Shown: positions 1-7,610 of the stretch, piece after piece
Layout of the letters: every line of letters starts with the position of its first letter
Position numbering within the stretch: position 1 is the first letter of the stretch
Assembly (NCBI GenBank): GCA_028277325.1
Contig: JANQGL010000123.1
Location: 1-7,610 of the forward strand
Direction: 5' to 3'
Source: Magnetospira sp.
Lineage (GTDB): Bacteria > Pseudomonadota > Alphaproteobacteria > Rhodospirillales > Magnetospiraceae
DNA: 7,610 nucleotides
The notes under the pieces: model-generated
Told to the model about the DNA's origin: nothing
Seen by the model: the letters and a program-made list of their open reading frames with translations, nothing else
Databases searched by the model: none
Program-made: the position numbers and the translations under genes

Positions 1-212
1 CGAACAGGCGGCGCGCCTCCAGCACCTCCTGGCGCAGCCGCTCCTCGTCGGTGTAGTCGGTCGCCGGGTCCATGCGCAGGGCCCGCATGCGCGCCGCCCA
101 CGATCACGTCGGCGTCGGCCAGGTCGTCGGCCGCCGTGCCGTCGTCGACCTCTTCATAGCCGTACCGAAGTATCTGGCTATAGGTCGGAATGTTGACGGT
201 TTCAGTTTCCAT
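1..212 (-). pseudogene. Unrecognised gene, 5' part only, with an apparent frameshift
   Basis: Reading leftwards from an ATG at 212-210 gives a frame beginning METETVNIPTYSQILRYGYE, followed by an acidic stretch ending DLADADVIV. Around 91-101 the sensible frame moves by one base. The original frame turns into Gly/Pro/Ala/Arg-rich text, while the neighbouring frame reads RMRALRMDPATDYTDEERLR and then QEVLEARRLF up to the window edge. Dropping one base in the G/C-rich stretch there joins the two into a charged, helix-prone protein, and codons on each side keep G/C third positions in their own frame. This could be a true frameshift, a sequencing error or a deletion junction. No Shine-Dalgarno sequence precedes the ATG. 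I do not recognise the family. The spacing of Tyr, Glu, Ala-Arg and Leu-Phe in the second part faintly recalls pyruvate phosphate dikinase regulatory proteins, but not enough to name it. The 3' end is outside the window. Confidence 0.4.
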
Positions 213-615
213 CGTGCATCAAGTGGAGCGGCGGACCCACGATGACAAACGCCACGGCACACCTCATCGGCGTTATCTGGGACAGCCCCCAAAAAAGAAA
301 GCCGGCGTACGGTCGCCCGCATCCGGCCAGAGGCTTGACGGCGAATCCTCGGGAGGAGTGCGCGTCCCGGTCAGTATGACGTACCGCGCCATGGGTGCAA
401 GCCAAATCATCACAAAAATCTAAAGTCCGGACCGATACCCCCGGGGTTCGCGGTCCAGGGGCGCCGTTCGAAGGTCCCTCGGGGACCTGTCCCGGAGGCC
501 CTGACGCGATCTCAGGAAACCTTCCAGCGCGTTGAGCGCGAGACCCTTTCCCCGGAGCCCTCATGTTAAACCGAGTTCGCGACGGTGGGTCCCGCTCGTC
601 TGGCGGCCTGAATTC

Positions 616-661
616 GTCGACCGTGAAGAACGCAGCCCGATCCGCGTTCTTCACGGTCGAC
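616..661 (-). terminator. Perfect 18-base inverted repeat, possible 3' stem-loop of csp
   Basis: The arms at 616-633 and 644-661 are exact reverse complements over 18 bases and enclose a 10-base loop. In csp transcription (minus strand) the structure starts 73 bases past the stop codon. No run of U follows it on either strand, so it is not a classic intrinsic terminator. A role in termination, in protecting the csp mRNA 3' end, or as a protein-binding dyad would all fit. The symmetry is read directly; the function is inferred. Confidence 0.5.
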
Positions 662-669
662 AGACTCTT

Positions 670-690
670 CCCGCCGCGCCACGCGGCGGG
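670..690 (-). terminator. Nine-pair G/C stem-loop just 3' of csp
   Basis: Bases 670-678 (CCCGCCGCG) pair exactly with 682-690 around a 3-base loop. All nine pairs are G-C. It lies 44 bases beyond the csp stop in the minus direction and 8 bases from the larger 616-661 repeat, so a csp transcript would end in two stable hairpins in a row. No U-tract follows. A terminator or 3' stabiliser is the likely role, by inference. Confidence 0.4.
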
Positions 691-734
691 CCAAGACGCG
701 GGACGCGCCTGATGACGGGATCAGTCCGGCAGGA

Positions 735-944
735 TCAGTCCAGGGCGACCAGATTGTCCGCGGCGGGGCGGCCGTTGCGGCCGGCGACGAGATCGTATTC
801 GATCTTCTGGCCTTCGCGCAGCGAGCGCAGGCCCGCCTTCTGAACCGCCGAAATATGGACGAACGCGTCGTTGCCCCCATCGTCCGGGCGAATAAACCCG
901 TATCCCTTGGTCTCGTTGAACCACTTCACCGTACCCGTAGCCAT
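735..944 (-). CDS. csp: Cold-shock domain protein (CspA family)
   Basis: This encodes a single five-stranded beta-barrel cold-shock domain of 69 residues, the usual length for the CspA family, which binds single-stranded RNA and DNA and acts as an RNA chaperone in the cytoplasm. Both nucleic-acid-binding motifs are present: RNP1 as KGYGFI (residues 13-18) and RNP2 as FVHIS (about 30-34). The protein opens with the typical MATGTVKWFNETKG. The ATG at 944 is preferred to an in-frame ATG seven codons upstream because AGGAAAGG sits 8 bases before it and family members start there. The gene stands alone, divergent from proV across 506 bases. The family includes both cold-induced and constitutive members, and the sequence does not tell which this is. 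The extended GGN insertion between strands is typical of alphaproteobacterial members, as far as I recall. Confidence 0.96.
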   Translation of the reverse strand: MATGTVKWFNETKGYGFIRPDDGGNDAFVHISAVQKAGLRSLREGQKIEYDLVAGRNGRPAADNLVALD

Positions 945-952
945 GTATTCGG

Positions 953-960
953 CCTTTCCT
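953..960 (-). promoter_or_regulatory. Ribosome binding site of csp
   Basis: On the minus strand this reads AGGAAAGG, 8 bases before the ATG at 944. It is what fixes the csp start at the MATGTVKW position. Confidence 0.75.
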
Positions 961-1240
961 CGCACTGTTGATTCACGTCAGGCCGTTCCGCACGGCACCT
1001 AGCGAAGACTACATGAAACCCCGCTGTCGTACAGCCCAAATCTCCGAGCCATGCGTGAATTTTCCGGCACAACCGAACGTCGGCGGGCATGCCGGGTCCA
1101 ACCGTTTGACCGGCAACGCCAACGTCGCGCCGGCTCCGGAGCGGCGGGATCCCGGGTCCGCACGGCGCGCGCATTGCCGGGTATTCGAAAGGAGGCTCGC
1201 CAGACCAAGTTGGGCGAAGAGGCTTTCAGCCGTGCCGGCA
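961..1240. other. GC-rich part of the csp-proV divergent intergenic region
   Basis: No convincing gene is visible. The region should contain the csp promoter and 5' leader, but no clear -35/-10 pair stands out on the minus strand. A 10-base palindrome, GCTCCGGAGC, lies at 1133-1142. Two similar short segments, each centred on TGCCGGGT, begin near 1090 and 1176. A small minus-strand frame at 1009-1257 was considered and rejected. Confidence 0.4.
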
Positions 1241-1360
1241 AAATAATCAAATTTCATTACTTTAAAGTCAAAAACAAGCAAATAAACCCCATATTGACCT
1301 ATGTATACGGCACTATATTTATTTATTTTTTACTTTTATTTATGAATTTTCCTTGGCATT
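1241..1360 (+). promoter_or_regulatory. AT-rich, probably curved region upstream of proU
   Basis: By hand count this 120-base stretch holds about 28 G/C bases (23% GC) in an otherwise strongly GC-rich window. The left part carries A- or A/T-tracts at 1240-1243, 1249-1254, 1261-1266, 1270-1274 and 1280-1286, with centres about 9-12 bases apart. That is close to the helical repeat and is expected to bend DNA. The right part is rich in T-tracts, such as 1326-1331. A TTGACC at 1294-1299 could be a -35 element of a second promoter, but the -10 choices at sensible spacing are weak. In enterobacteria the proU operon is controlled by AT-rich curved DNA bound by H-NS. By analogy this may bind a local nucleoid or MucR-like silencer, or act as an UP-type element. 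Composition is observed; function is inferred. Confidence 0.55.
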
Positions 1361-1361
1361 G

Positions 1362-1389
1362 TTGACTCTCCGGAAGGATTGTGTAGATT
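1362..1389 (+). promoter_or_regulatory. Candidate sigma-70 promoter of proVWX
   Basis: TTGACT at 1362-1367 matches the -35 consensus at five of six positions. After a 16-base spacer comes TAGATT (1384-1389), which matches four of six at -10. The predicted transcript would start near 1396, leaving a leader of about 55 bases before the proV GTG. That leader contains a small stem-loop, GCCGG/CCGGC at 1408-1421. The position directly downstream of the AT-rich island supports the call. Confidence 0.5.
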
Positions 1390-1450
1390 CAATTTCGTTT
1401 CATCCGGGCCGGGTCGCCGGCAACAATCAACGGGCAACCGGAGATCAATC

Positions 1451-2668
1451 GTGGACGCGACACCCAAGCTCGTCGTCAGGAACCTGTTCAAGGTGTTCGG
1501 CGACCAGCCGGAAAAGGCCCTCGCGCTGTACCGAGAGGGGCTCGGCAAACAGGACATTTTCGACCGCACCGGTCAGACGATCGGCGTCTGCGACGCCAGT
1601 TTCACGGTCAACCAGGGCGAGATCTTCGTGGTCATGGGGCTGTCCGGATCCGGGAAATCGACCCTGGTGCGGCTGCTCAACCGGCTGATCGAGCCGACCG
1701 CCGGCACCATCGAGTTCGAGGGCACCGACATCGCGGCGCTGAACGACGCGGACCTCCTCGACGTGCGGCGCAGGCACATGAGCATGGTGTTCCAGTCGTT
1801 CGCCCTGATGCCGCACATGAGCGTGGTGGAGAACGCCGCGTTCGGCATGGAACTGACCCGCATTCCGAAGGCGCAGCGCGAGGCGCGCGCCCTGGAGGCG
1901 CTGGATCAGGTCGGGCTGGCGTGCTGGGCGCGGAATTACCCGGACGAGCTGTCGGGCGGCATGCAGCAACGGGTCGGGCTGGCCCGCGCGCTGGCCAACG
2001 ACCCCACCGTGATGCTGATGGACGAGGCGTTCTCGGCCCTCGACCCGTTGATCCGCACCGAGATGCAGGACGAGTTGCTGAAGCTCCAGGAGGAACACAA
2101 GCGCACCGTCATCTTCATCTCGCACGACCTGGACGAGGCGATGCGGATCGGCGACCGGATCGCGATCATGGAGGGCGGTCGGGTGGTCCAGGTGGGAACG
2201 CCGGAGGAAATCCTCAACAATCCCGCCGACGACTACGTGAAGTCGTTCTTCCGCGGCGTCGACGTGAGTTGCGTCCTGTCGGCCGGCGACATCGCGCGGC
2301 GCCAGCAGACCCGGGTGTTCGACCGCCCGGGCATGGGCGCCCGGTCGGCCCTCAAGGCGCTGAGCGAGTACGACCGCGAGTTCGGCTACGTGGTGATGCC
2401 CGACCAGAAGGTGGTCGGGGTGATCTCCGTCGAAAGCCTGGAGACGGCGCTGAAGGAGTACAACGACGGCGCGGACCTCCACAACGCCCTGCTGCCGGAC
2501 ATCCCGCTGCTGCGCTTCGACACCCCGTTGAACGAGTTGTACGGCCCGGTGGCCCAGGCGCCCTGCGGGGTGCCGGTGGTCGACGACAAGGGGCGCTACC
2601 TGGGGGTGGTGACCAAGACCACCCTGCTGGAGGCGCTCGACCAGCAGGAGGAGATTCCCCATGGCTGA
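1451..2668 (+). CDS. proV: Glycine betaine/proline betaine ABC transporter, ATPase subunit ProV
   Basis: This is the cytoplasmic ATPase that drives the ProVWX (ProU) osmoprotectant importer, 405 residues against about 400 in E. coli. The expected order is complete: a ProV-type N-terminal segment ending in GQTIGVCDASF; Walker A GLSGSGKST (63-71); Q-loop Q115 in MVFQSFALMPH; signature LSGGMQQR (167-174); Walker B VMLMDEA (187-193); D-loop SALDPL; and switch His225 in FISHDLDEAMR. After about residue 275 come tandem CBS domains, which in related betaine transporters sense ionic strength or nucleotides and gate activity. The GTG start is chosen because GGAG (1440-1443) lies 7 bases before it and the protein then aligns with known ProV N-termini; an upstream in-frame TTG at 1379 overlaps the candidate promoter. 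The gene heads the operon and overlaps proW by 8 bases. Confidence 0.97.
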   Translation: MDATPKLVVRNLFKVFGDQPEKALALYREGLGKQDIFDRTGQTIGVCDASFTVNQGEIFVVMGLSGSGKSTLVRLLNRLIEPTAGTIEFEGTDIAALNDADLLDVRRRHMSMVFQSFALMPHMSVVENAAFGMELTRIPKAQREARALEALDQVGLACWARNYPDELSGGMQQRVGLARALANDPTVMLMDEAFSALDPLIRTEMQDELLKLQEEHKRTVIFISHDLDEAMRIGDRIAIMEGGRVVQVGTPEEILNNPADDYVKSFFRGVDVSCVLSAGDIARRQQTRVFDRPGMGARSALKALSEYDREFGYVVMPDQKVVGVISVESLETALKEYNDGADLHNALLPDIPLLRFDTPLNELYGPVAQAPCGVPVVDDKGRYLGVVTKTTLLEALDQQEEIPHG

Positions 2669-3734
2669 TCCGGCGACCAATCCGTGGGGCGATCCGGTCC
2701 CGACCCCGGACGCCGACCCGTGGGGCGGCGCCGGCGGCCCGGCGGCGACCGACCCCGACGCACCGGGAAGCGCCTGGCTGCGGGCGGCGGAAACCGGCGA
2801 GACCAGCGAACGCACCCTGCTGCACCCGTTCCGCGGCGACACCATTCCCCTGGACGCCTGGGTGGAGTCCGGCCTCGACTGGCTGGTGACCCACTTCCGG
2901 CCGATCTTCCAGGCCATCCGCTGGCCCATCGACGCCACCCTGGGCGGTGTCGAAAGCGCCCTCCAGGCGGCGCCGGCGCTCCTGGTGATCGCCGTCATGG
3001 CCCTGCTCGCCTGGCAGATGGCCGGTCGCCGGCTGGCCGTCGGGACGGTGATCTCGCTGGTCGCCATCGGCCTCATCGGGGCCTGGGAAGAGACCATGAT
3101 CACCCTCGCCCTGGTCCTCACCTCGGTGTTCTTCTGCATCGTGGTCGGCCTGCCGCTCGGAATCTGGCTGGCCCGCAGCGACCGCGCCGGCGCCGCCGTG
3201 CGGCCGATCCTCGACGCCATGCAGACGACCCCGGCCTTCGTCTATCTGGTCCCGATCGTGATGCTGTTCGGGATCGGCAACGTGCCGGGCGTGGTGGTGA
3301 CCATCATCTTCGCCCTGCCGCCCCTGGTCCGCCTGACCAACCTGGGCATCCGGCAGGTCCCGGGCGACCTGGTGGAGGCGGCCCGCTCGTTCGGCGCCAG
3401 CCCCCGCCAATTGCTGTTCAAGGTGCAGTTGCCGCTCGCCATGCCGACCATCATGGCCGGGGTCAACCAGACCCTGATGCTGGCCCTGTCGATGGTGGTC
3501 ATCGCCTCGATGATCGCGGTCGGCGGCCTGGGCCAGATGGTGCTGCGCGGCATCGGCCGCCTGGACATGGGCCTGGCCACGGTGGGCGGTGTCGGCATCG
3601 TGCTGCTGGCCATCATCCTCGACCGCATGACCCAGGCGATCAGTCGTGAAAACCGGAGCAAGGAGACGCGTTTCTGGTACGAGACCGGCCCGGTCGGCCT
3701 GGTCCGCTCGGTGGTCCAGCGCCGGATCTCCTGA
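2661..3734 (+). CDS. proW: Glycine betaine/proline betaine ABC transporter, permease ProW
   Basis: This is the inner-membrane channel subunit of the betaine importer, 357 residues against 354 in E. coli. A hydrophilic, Pro/Asp/Trp-rich N-terminal tail (about 1-60) is typical of ProW and is thought to face the periplasm. The conserved segment IPLDAWVESGLDWLVTHFRP (62-81) follows, then a series of hydrophobic membrane segments from about 104 to 320. The cytoplasmic EAA loop that docks on the ATPase is VEAARSFGASPRQLLFKVQL (238-257). The core around DAMQTTPAFVYLVPIVMLFG (185-204) and the segment MIAVGGLGQMVLRGIGRLDM (284-303) appear nearly identical to E. coli ProW as I recall it. The start lies inside the end of proV. 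AGGAGGAG (2646-2653), 7 bases before the ATG and within proV, points to translational coupling and matched subunit output. Confidence 0.97.
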   Translation: MADPATNPWGDPVPTPDADPWGGAGGPAATDPDAPGSAWLRAAETGETSERTLLHPFRGDTIPLDAWVESGLDWLVTHFRPIFQAIRWPIDATLGGVESALQAAPALLVIAVMALLAWQMAGRRLAVGTVISLVAIGLIGAWEETMITLALVLTSVFFCIVVGLPLGIWLARSDRAGAAVRPILDAMQTTPAFVYLVPIVMLFGIGNVPGVVVTIIFALPPLVRLTNLGIRQVPGDLVEAARSFGASPRQLLFKVQLPLAMPTIMAGVNQTLMLALSMVVIASMIAVGGLGQMVLRGIGRLDMGLATVGGVGIVLLAIILDRMTQAISRENRSKETRFWYETGPVGLVRSVVQRRIS

Positions 3735-3821
3735 CCTCCGCGGCGACGCGCCGGCGTCCGACGTGTCGCGTCCCGCCAGCCCTTTCTTTTCAGAAATAAA
3801 ACCGCTTGAGGAGGACGACAC
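3735..3821 (+). other. proW-proX spacer with possible stem-loop
   Basis: These 87 bases separate proW from proX. GACGC (3745-3749) can pair with GCGTC (3754-3758), or alternatively GACGCG (3745-3750) with CGCGTC (3767-3772). Such a structure could hold up 3' decay or modulate proX output, since binding proteins are often made in excess over the membrane parts. A short AT-rich run (about 3781-3801) precedes a strong ribosome binding site, GAGGAGG at 3808-3814, 7 bases before the proX ATG. No separate promoter is evident. Confidence 0.4.
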
Positions 3822-4838
3822 ATGAAACTCACCGATCTTCTTTCCAAGACCGCCATCGCCGCCGCCCTGGTCGGCGGCGTGGCGGCGTTCTCGACCGCCG
3901 CCCTCGCCGACGCCAGCATGCCGGGCGCCGGCGTGACCGCGCAGCCGGGCCAGGACAACATCGATGGCGAGAACTTCCAGACCATCATCGTCATGAAGGC
4001 CCTGGAAGCCCTCGGCTACGAGGTGAATCCGGTGCAGAACGCCAAGTACCCGGCCCTGCACATCGCCATCGCCAACGGCGACCTGACCTTCATGGCCGAC
4101 CACTGGGATCCGCTGCACGAGGCGTTCTACGACAAGGCCGGCGGGGCCGAGAAGCTGGCCCGCGTCGGCGCCTACATCCCGGGCTGCGCCCAGGGCTACC
4201 TGATCGACAAGAAGACCGCCGACGCCCACGGCATCACCAACATCGGCCAGCTGGCCGACCCCGAGATCGCCAAGCTGTTCGACGCCAACGGCGACGGCAA
4301 GGCCGACCTGGCGGGCTGCGTCCCGGGCTGGGGCTGCGAGCGGGTGATCGAGCACCAGCTCACCGCCTTCGACCTGCGCGACACGGTGACCCACAACCAG
4401 GGCGAATACTCGGCCATCATCGCCGACACCATTTCCCGCTACAAGGACGGCGGGTCGATCCTCTACTACACCTGGACCCCGTACTGGGTGTCCGGCGTGC
4501 TGGTGCCGGGCACGGACGTGGTGTGGCTGGAGGTGCCGCATTCGGCGCATCCGAACGACGTCGACACCACCCTGCCGAACGGCAAGAACTACGGCTTCGA
4601 GGTCAACACCCAGCGCATCGTCGCCAATCCGCAGTTCCTGGCCGACAACCCGGCGGTCGCCAAGCTGTTCGAGGTGATGCAGGTGTCGGTCAACGACATC
4701 TCGGCCCAGAACCTGCGCATGCGCGAGAAGGGCGAGGGCGGCTGGGACGCCGCGGTGCGCCACGCCGAGGCCTGGATCAAGGCCAACCAGACGACCTTCG
4801 ACGGCTGGCTGGCGCAGGCCCGCGCCGCCGCCCAATAA
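3822..4838 (+). CDS. proX: Glycine betaine-binding periplasmic protein ProX
   Basis: This is the periplasmic receptor that delivers glycine betaine or proline betaine to ProVW, 338 residues (about 330 in E. coli). Residues 1-29 form a Sec signal peptide: Lys at 2 and 9, a hydrophobic core, and a probable cut after ALA (27-29). In E. coli ProX three Trp residues make an aromatic cage around the quaternary ammonium group. The matching residues here appear to be W95 (in DHWDPLH), W170 (in CVPGWGC) and W218 (in YYTWTPYW). C166 and C172 flank W170 and correspond to the disulfide of E. coli ProX. DANGDGKADL (154-163) is a Ca-loop-like sequence also present in the E. coli protein. C122 is an extra Cys not expected from E. 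coli. The start follows GAGGAGG at 3808-3814. It is the last gene of the operon; a stem-loop follows 25 bases after the stop. Confidence 0.97.
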   Translation: MKLTDLLSKTAIAAALVGGVAAFSTAALADASMPGAGVTAQPGQDNIDGENFQTIIVMKALEALGYEVNPVQNAKYPALHIAIANGDLTFMADHWDPLHEAFYDKAGGAEKLARVGAYIPGCAQGYLIDKKTADAHGITNIGQLADPEIAKLFDANGDGKADLAGCVPGWGCERVIEHQLTAFDLRDTVTHNQGEYSAIIADTISRYKDGGSILYYTWTPYWVSGVLVPGTDVVWLEVPHSAHPNDVDTTLPNGKNYGFEVNTQRIVANPQFLADNPAVAKLFEVMQVSVNDISAQNLRMREKGEGGWDAAVRHAEAWIKANQTTFDGWLAQARAAAQ

Positions 4839-4844
4839 GACACC

Positions 4845-4856
4845 GCATCCGGATGC
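4845..4856. repeat. Twelve-base palindrome after proX
   Basis: GCATCCGGATGC is a perfect palindrome 6 bases past the proX stop. With no loop it would not form a good hairpin in RNA. It might be a protein-binding dyad or simply chance in GC-rich DNA. Confidence 0.25.
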
Positions 4857-4863
4857 TTGCCGG

Positions 4864-4885
4864 CGGGGAGGCTTCGGCCTCCCCG
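4864..4885 (+). terminator. Stem-loop with UUCG tetraloop, probable proVWX terminator
   Basis: CGGGGAGGC (4864-4872) and GCCTCCCCG (4877-4885) form nine perfect pairs closed by a TTCG loop, giving the very stable C(UUCG)G tetraloop. It begins 25 bases after the proX stop. The downstream sequence starts TTCGCGTTC, so the U-tract is poor, as is common in GC-rich genomes. The location and stability make it the likely end of the proVWX transcript. Confidence 0.7.
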
Positions 4886-4960
4886 TTCGCGTTCAGGAGC
4901 GCGTTCCAAGAAAGCCGGGACGGTTTTCGCGGACCGGGTTTGCGCCACTCCTGAGGATCG

Positions 4961-5012
4961 CGGGCGGTTCGCGCCCGAAGCGGCGCCCGGCACGTGACTC
5001 CGCTTCGAGCGG
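4961..5012. repeat. Overlapping, mutually exclusive inverted repeats upstream of cobN
   Basis: Three perfect pairings share bases. CGGGCG (4961-4966) pairs with CGCCCG (4972-4977). CGAAGCGG (4976-4983) pairs with CCGCTTCG (5000-5007). CCGCT (5000-5004) pairs with AGCGG (5008-5012). The middle 8-base stem competes with both outer ones. The block ends about 20 bases before the candidate cobN -35 element. It may be an operator or a second 3' structure for readthrough from proX. Function is unknown. Confidence 0.35.
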
Positions 5013-5032
5013 CGGCGCGCGACGGACCGGGC

Positions 5033-5060
5033 TTGTCGCGGCGCGGGAACTCACTATCGT
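5033..5060 (+). promoter_or_regulatory. Candidate promoter of cobN
   Basis: TTGTCG (5033-5038), a 16-base spacer and TATCGT (5055-5060) each match four of six consensus bases. The transcript would start near 5067, giving a leader of only about 20 bases. That leaves no room for a cobalamin riboswitch, in agreement with none being recognised. Confidence 0.35.
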
Positions 5061-5087
5061 GGACGGGGTTCACCGCCGGAGACCGTG

Positions 5088-7610
<2,523 letters not shown>

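Larger units (their letters stand above)
213..734. other. Intergenic region without a supported gene
   Basis: No open frame here combines a start, a ribosome binding site and plausible codon use. The frames crossing it are rich in Arg, Pro, Gly and Ala and look like non-coding GC-rich DNA. Several short inverted repeats occur: a 7-base stem with a 3-base loop at 472-488, and the two much stronger stem-loops at 616-661 and 670-690, listed separately. The part at 240-420 is less GC-rich than the rest. I see no tRNA and no convincing insertion-sequence ends. Confidence 0.5.

Noticed and set aside
270..300. Possible insertion-sequence end (GGGCTGTCCC-type sequence on the minus strand)
   Set aside because: It slightly resembles some transposon termini, but no matching partner repeat, target duplication or transposase is present.
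445..500. tRNA-like GGTTCG and GTTCGA segments
   Set aside because: No acceptor stem, anticodon arm or correct spacing could be drawn; the 7-base stem at 472-488 has only a 3-base loop.
202..654. 150-codon minus-strand frame across the left intergenic region
   Set aside because: It runs through the large inverted repeat, has no ribosome binding site, family motif or consistent codon bias.
1009..1257. Small minus-strand frame beginning MKFDYFAGTAESLFAQLGLA
   Set aside because: The first 30 residues look protein-like, but no ribosome binding site precedes the ATG, third-position bias is weak, and the rest is low complexity. It could be a small protein but is not supported.
1379..1450. Upstream TTG start that would extend proV by 24 residues
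   Set aside because: It overlaps the candidate -10 element, and the added residues have no counterpart in known ProV; the GTG at 1451 has a well-placed ribosome binding site.
1921..3649. Long plus-strand frames in a second register across proV, proW and the start of proX
   Set aside because: Arg/Gly/Pro/Ala-rich translations without domains; the other register encodes the recognised transporter proteins.
1445..4835. Long minus-strand open frames opposite proV, proW and proX
   Set aside because: They are antisense shadows made by GC codon bias; low-complexity composition and no motifs, against full-length ProV, ProW and ProX on the plus strand.

Overview
The window comes from a GC-rich bacterial chromosome, most likely an alphaproteobacterium related to the Rhodospirillales. 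This is inferred from strong G/C bias at third codon positions, the gene content and an aerobic-type cobaltochelatase gene; no 16S or other taxonomic marker is present. No mobile element, CRISPR array, tRNA or rRNA was found. I see no clearly novel system. Most of the window holds well-known genes, and the unusual material lies between them.

Region by region: (1) 1-212, minus strand, is the 5' part of an unrecognised gene that seems to change reading frame near position 95 and runs off the left edge. (2) 213-734 has no supported gene, but carries two strong perfect stem-loops just 3' of the next gene. (3) 735-944, minus strand, encodes a 69-residue cold-shock protein. (4) 945-1450 is a long divergent intergenic region. 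Its right half is an island of about 77% AT with roughly helically spaced A-tracts, followed by a plausible sigma-70 promoter. (5) 1451-4838, plus strand, is a complete proVWX (proU) operon for an osmoprotectant ABC importer: ATPase with CBS domains, permease and periplasmic binding protein. proV and proW overlap by 8 bases; proX follows after 87 bases with its own strong ribosome binding site. (6) 4839-5087 holds a hairpin with a UUCG tetraloop after proX, several competing inverted repeats and a candidate promoter. (7) 5088 to the right edge, plus strand, is the first two thirds of cobN, the large subunit of the cobaltochelatase of aerobic cobalamin synthesis. It is cut by the window end.

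How the genes work together: ProV, ProW and ProX form one importer that takes up glycine betaine or proline betaine under hyperosmotic stress. ProX captures the ligand in the periplasm, ProW forms the membrane channel and ProV hydrolyses ATP. The AT-rich, probably curved DNA upstream of proV recalls the arrangement at enterobacterial proU, where such DNA is bound by a silencing nucleoid protein; that parallel is inference. cobN appears to be a separate transcription unit from proVWX, with a short predicted leader and no recognisable cobalamin riboswitch.
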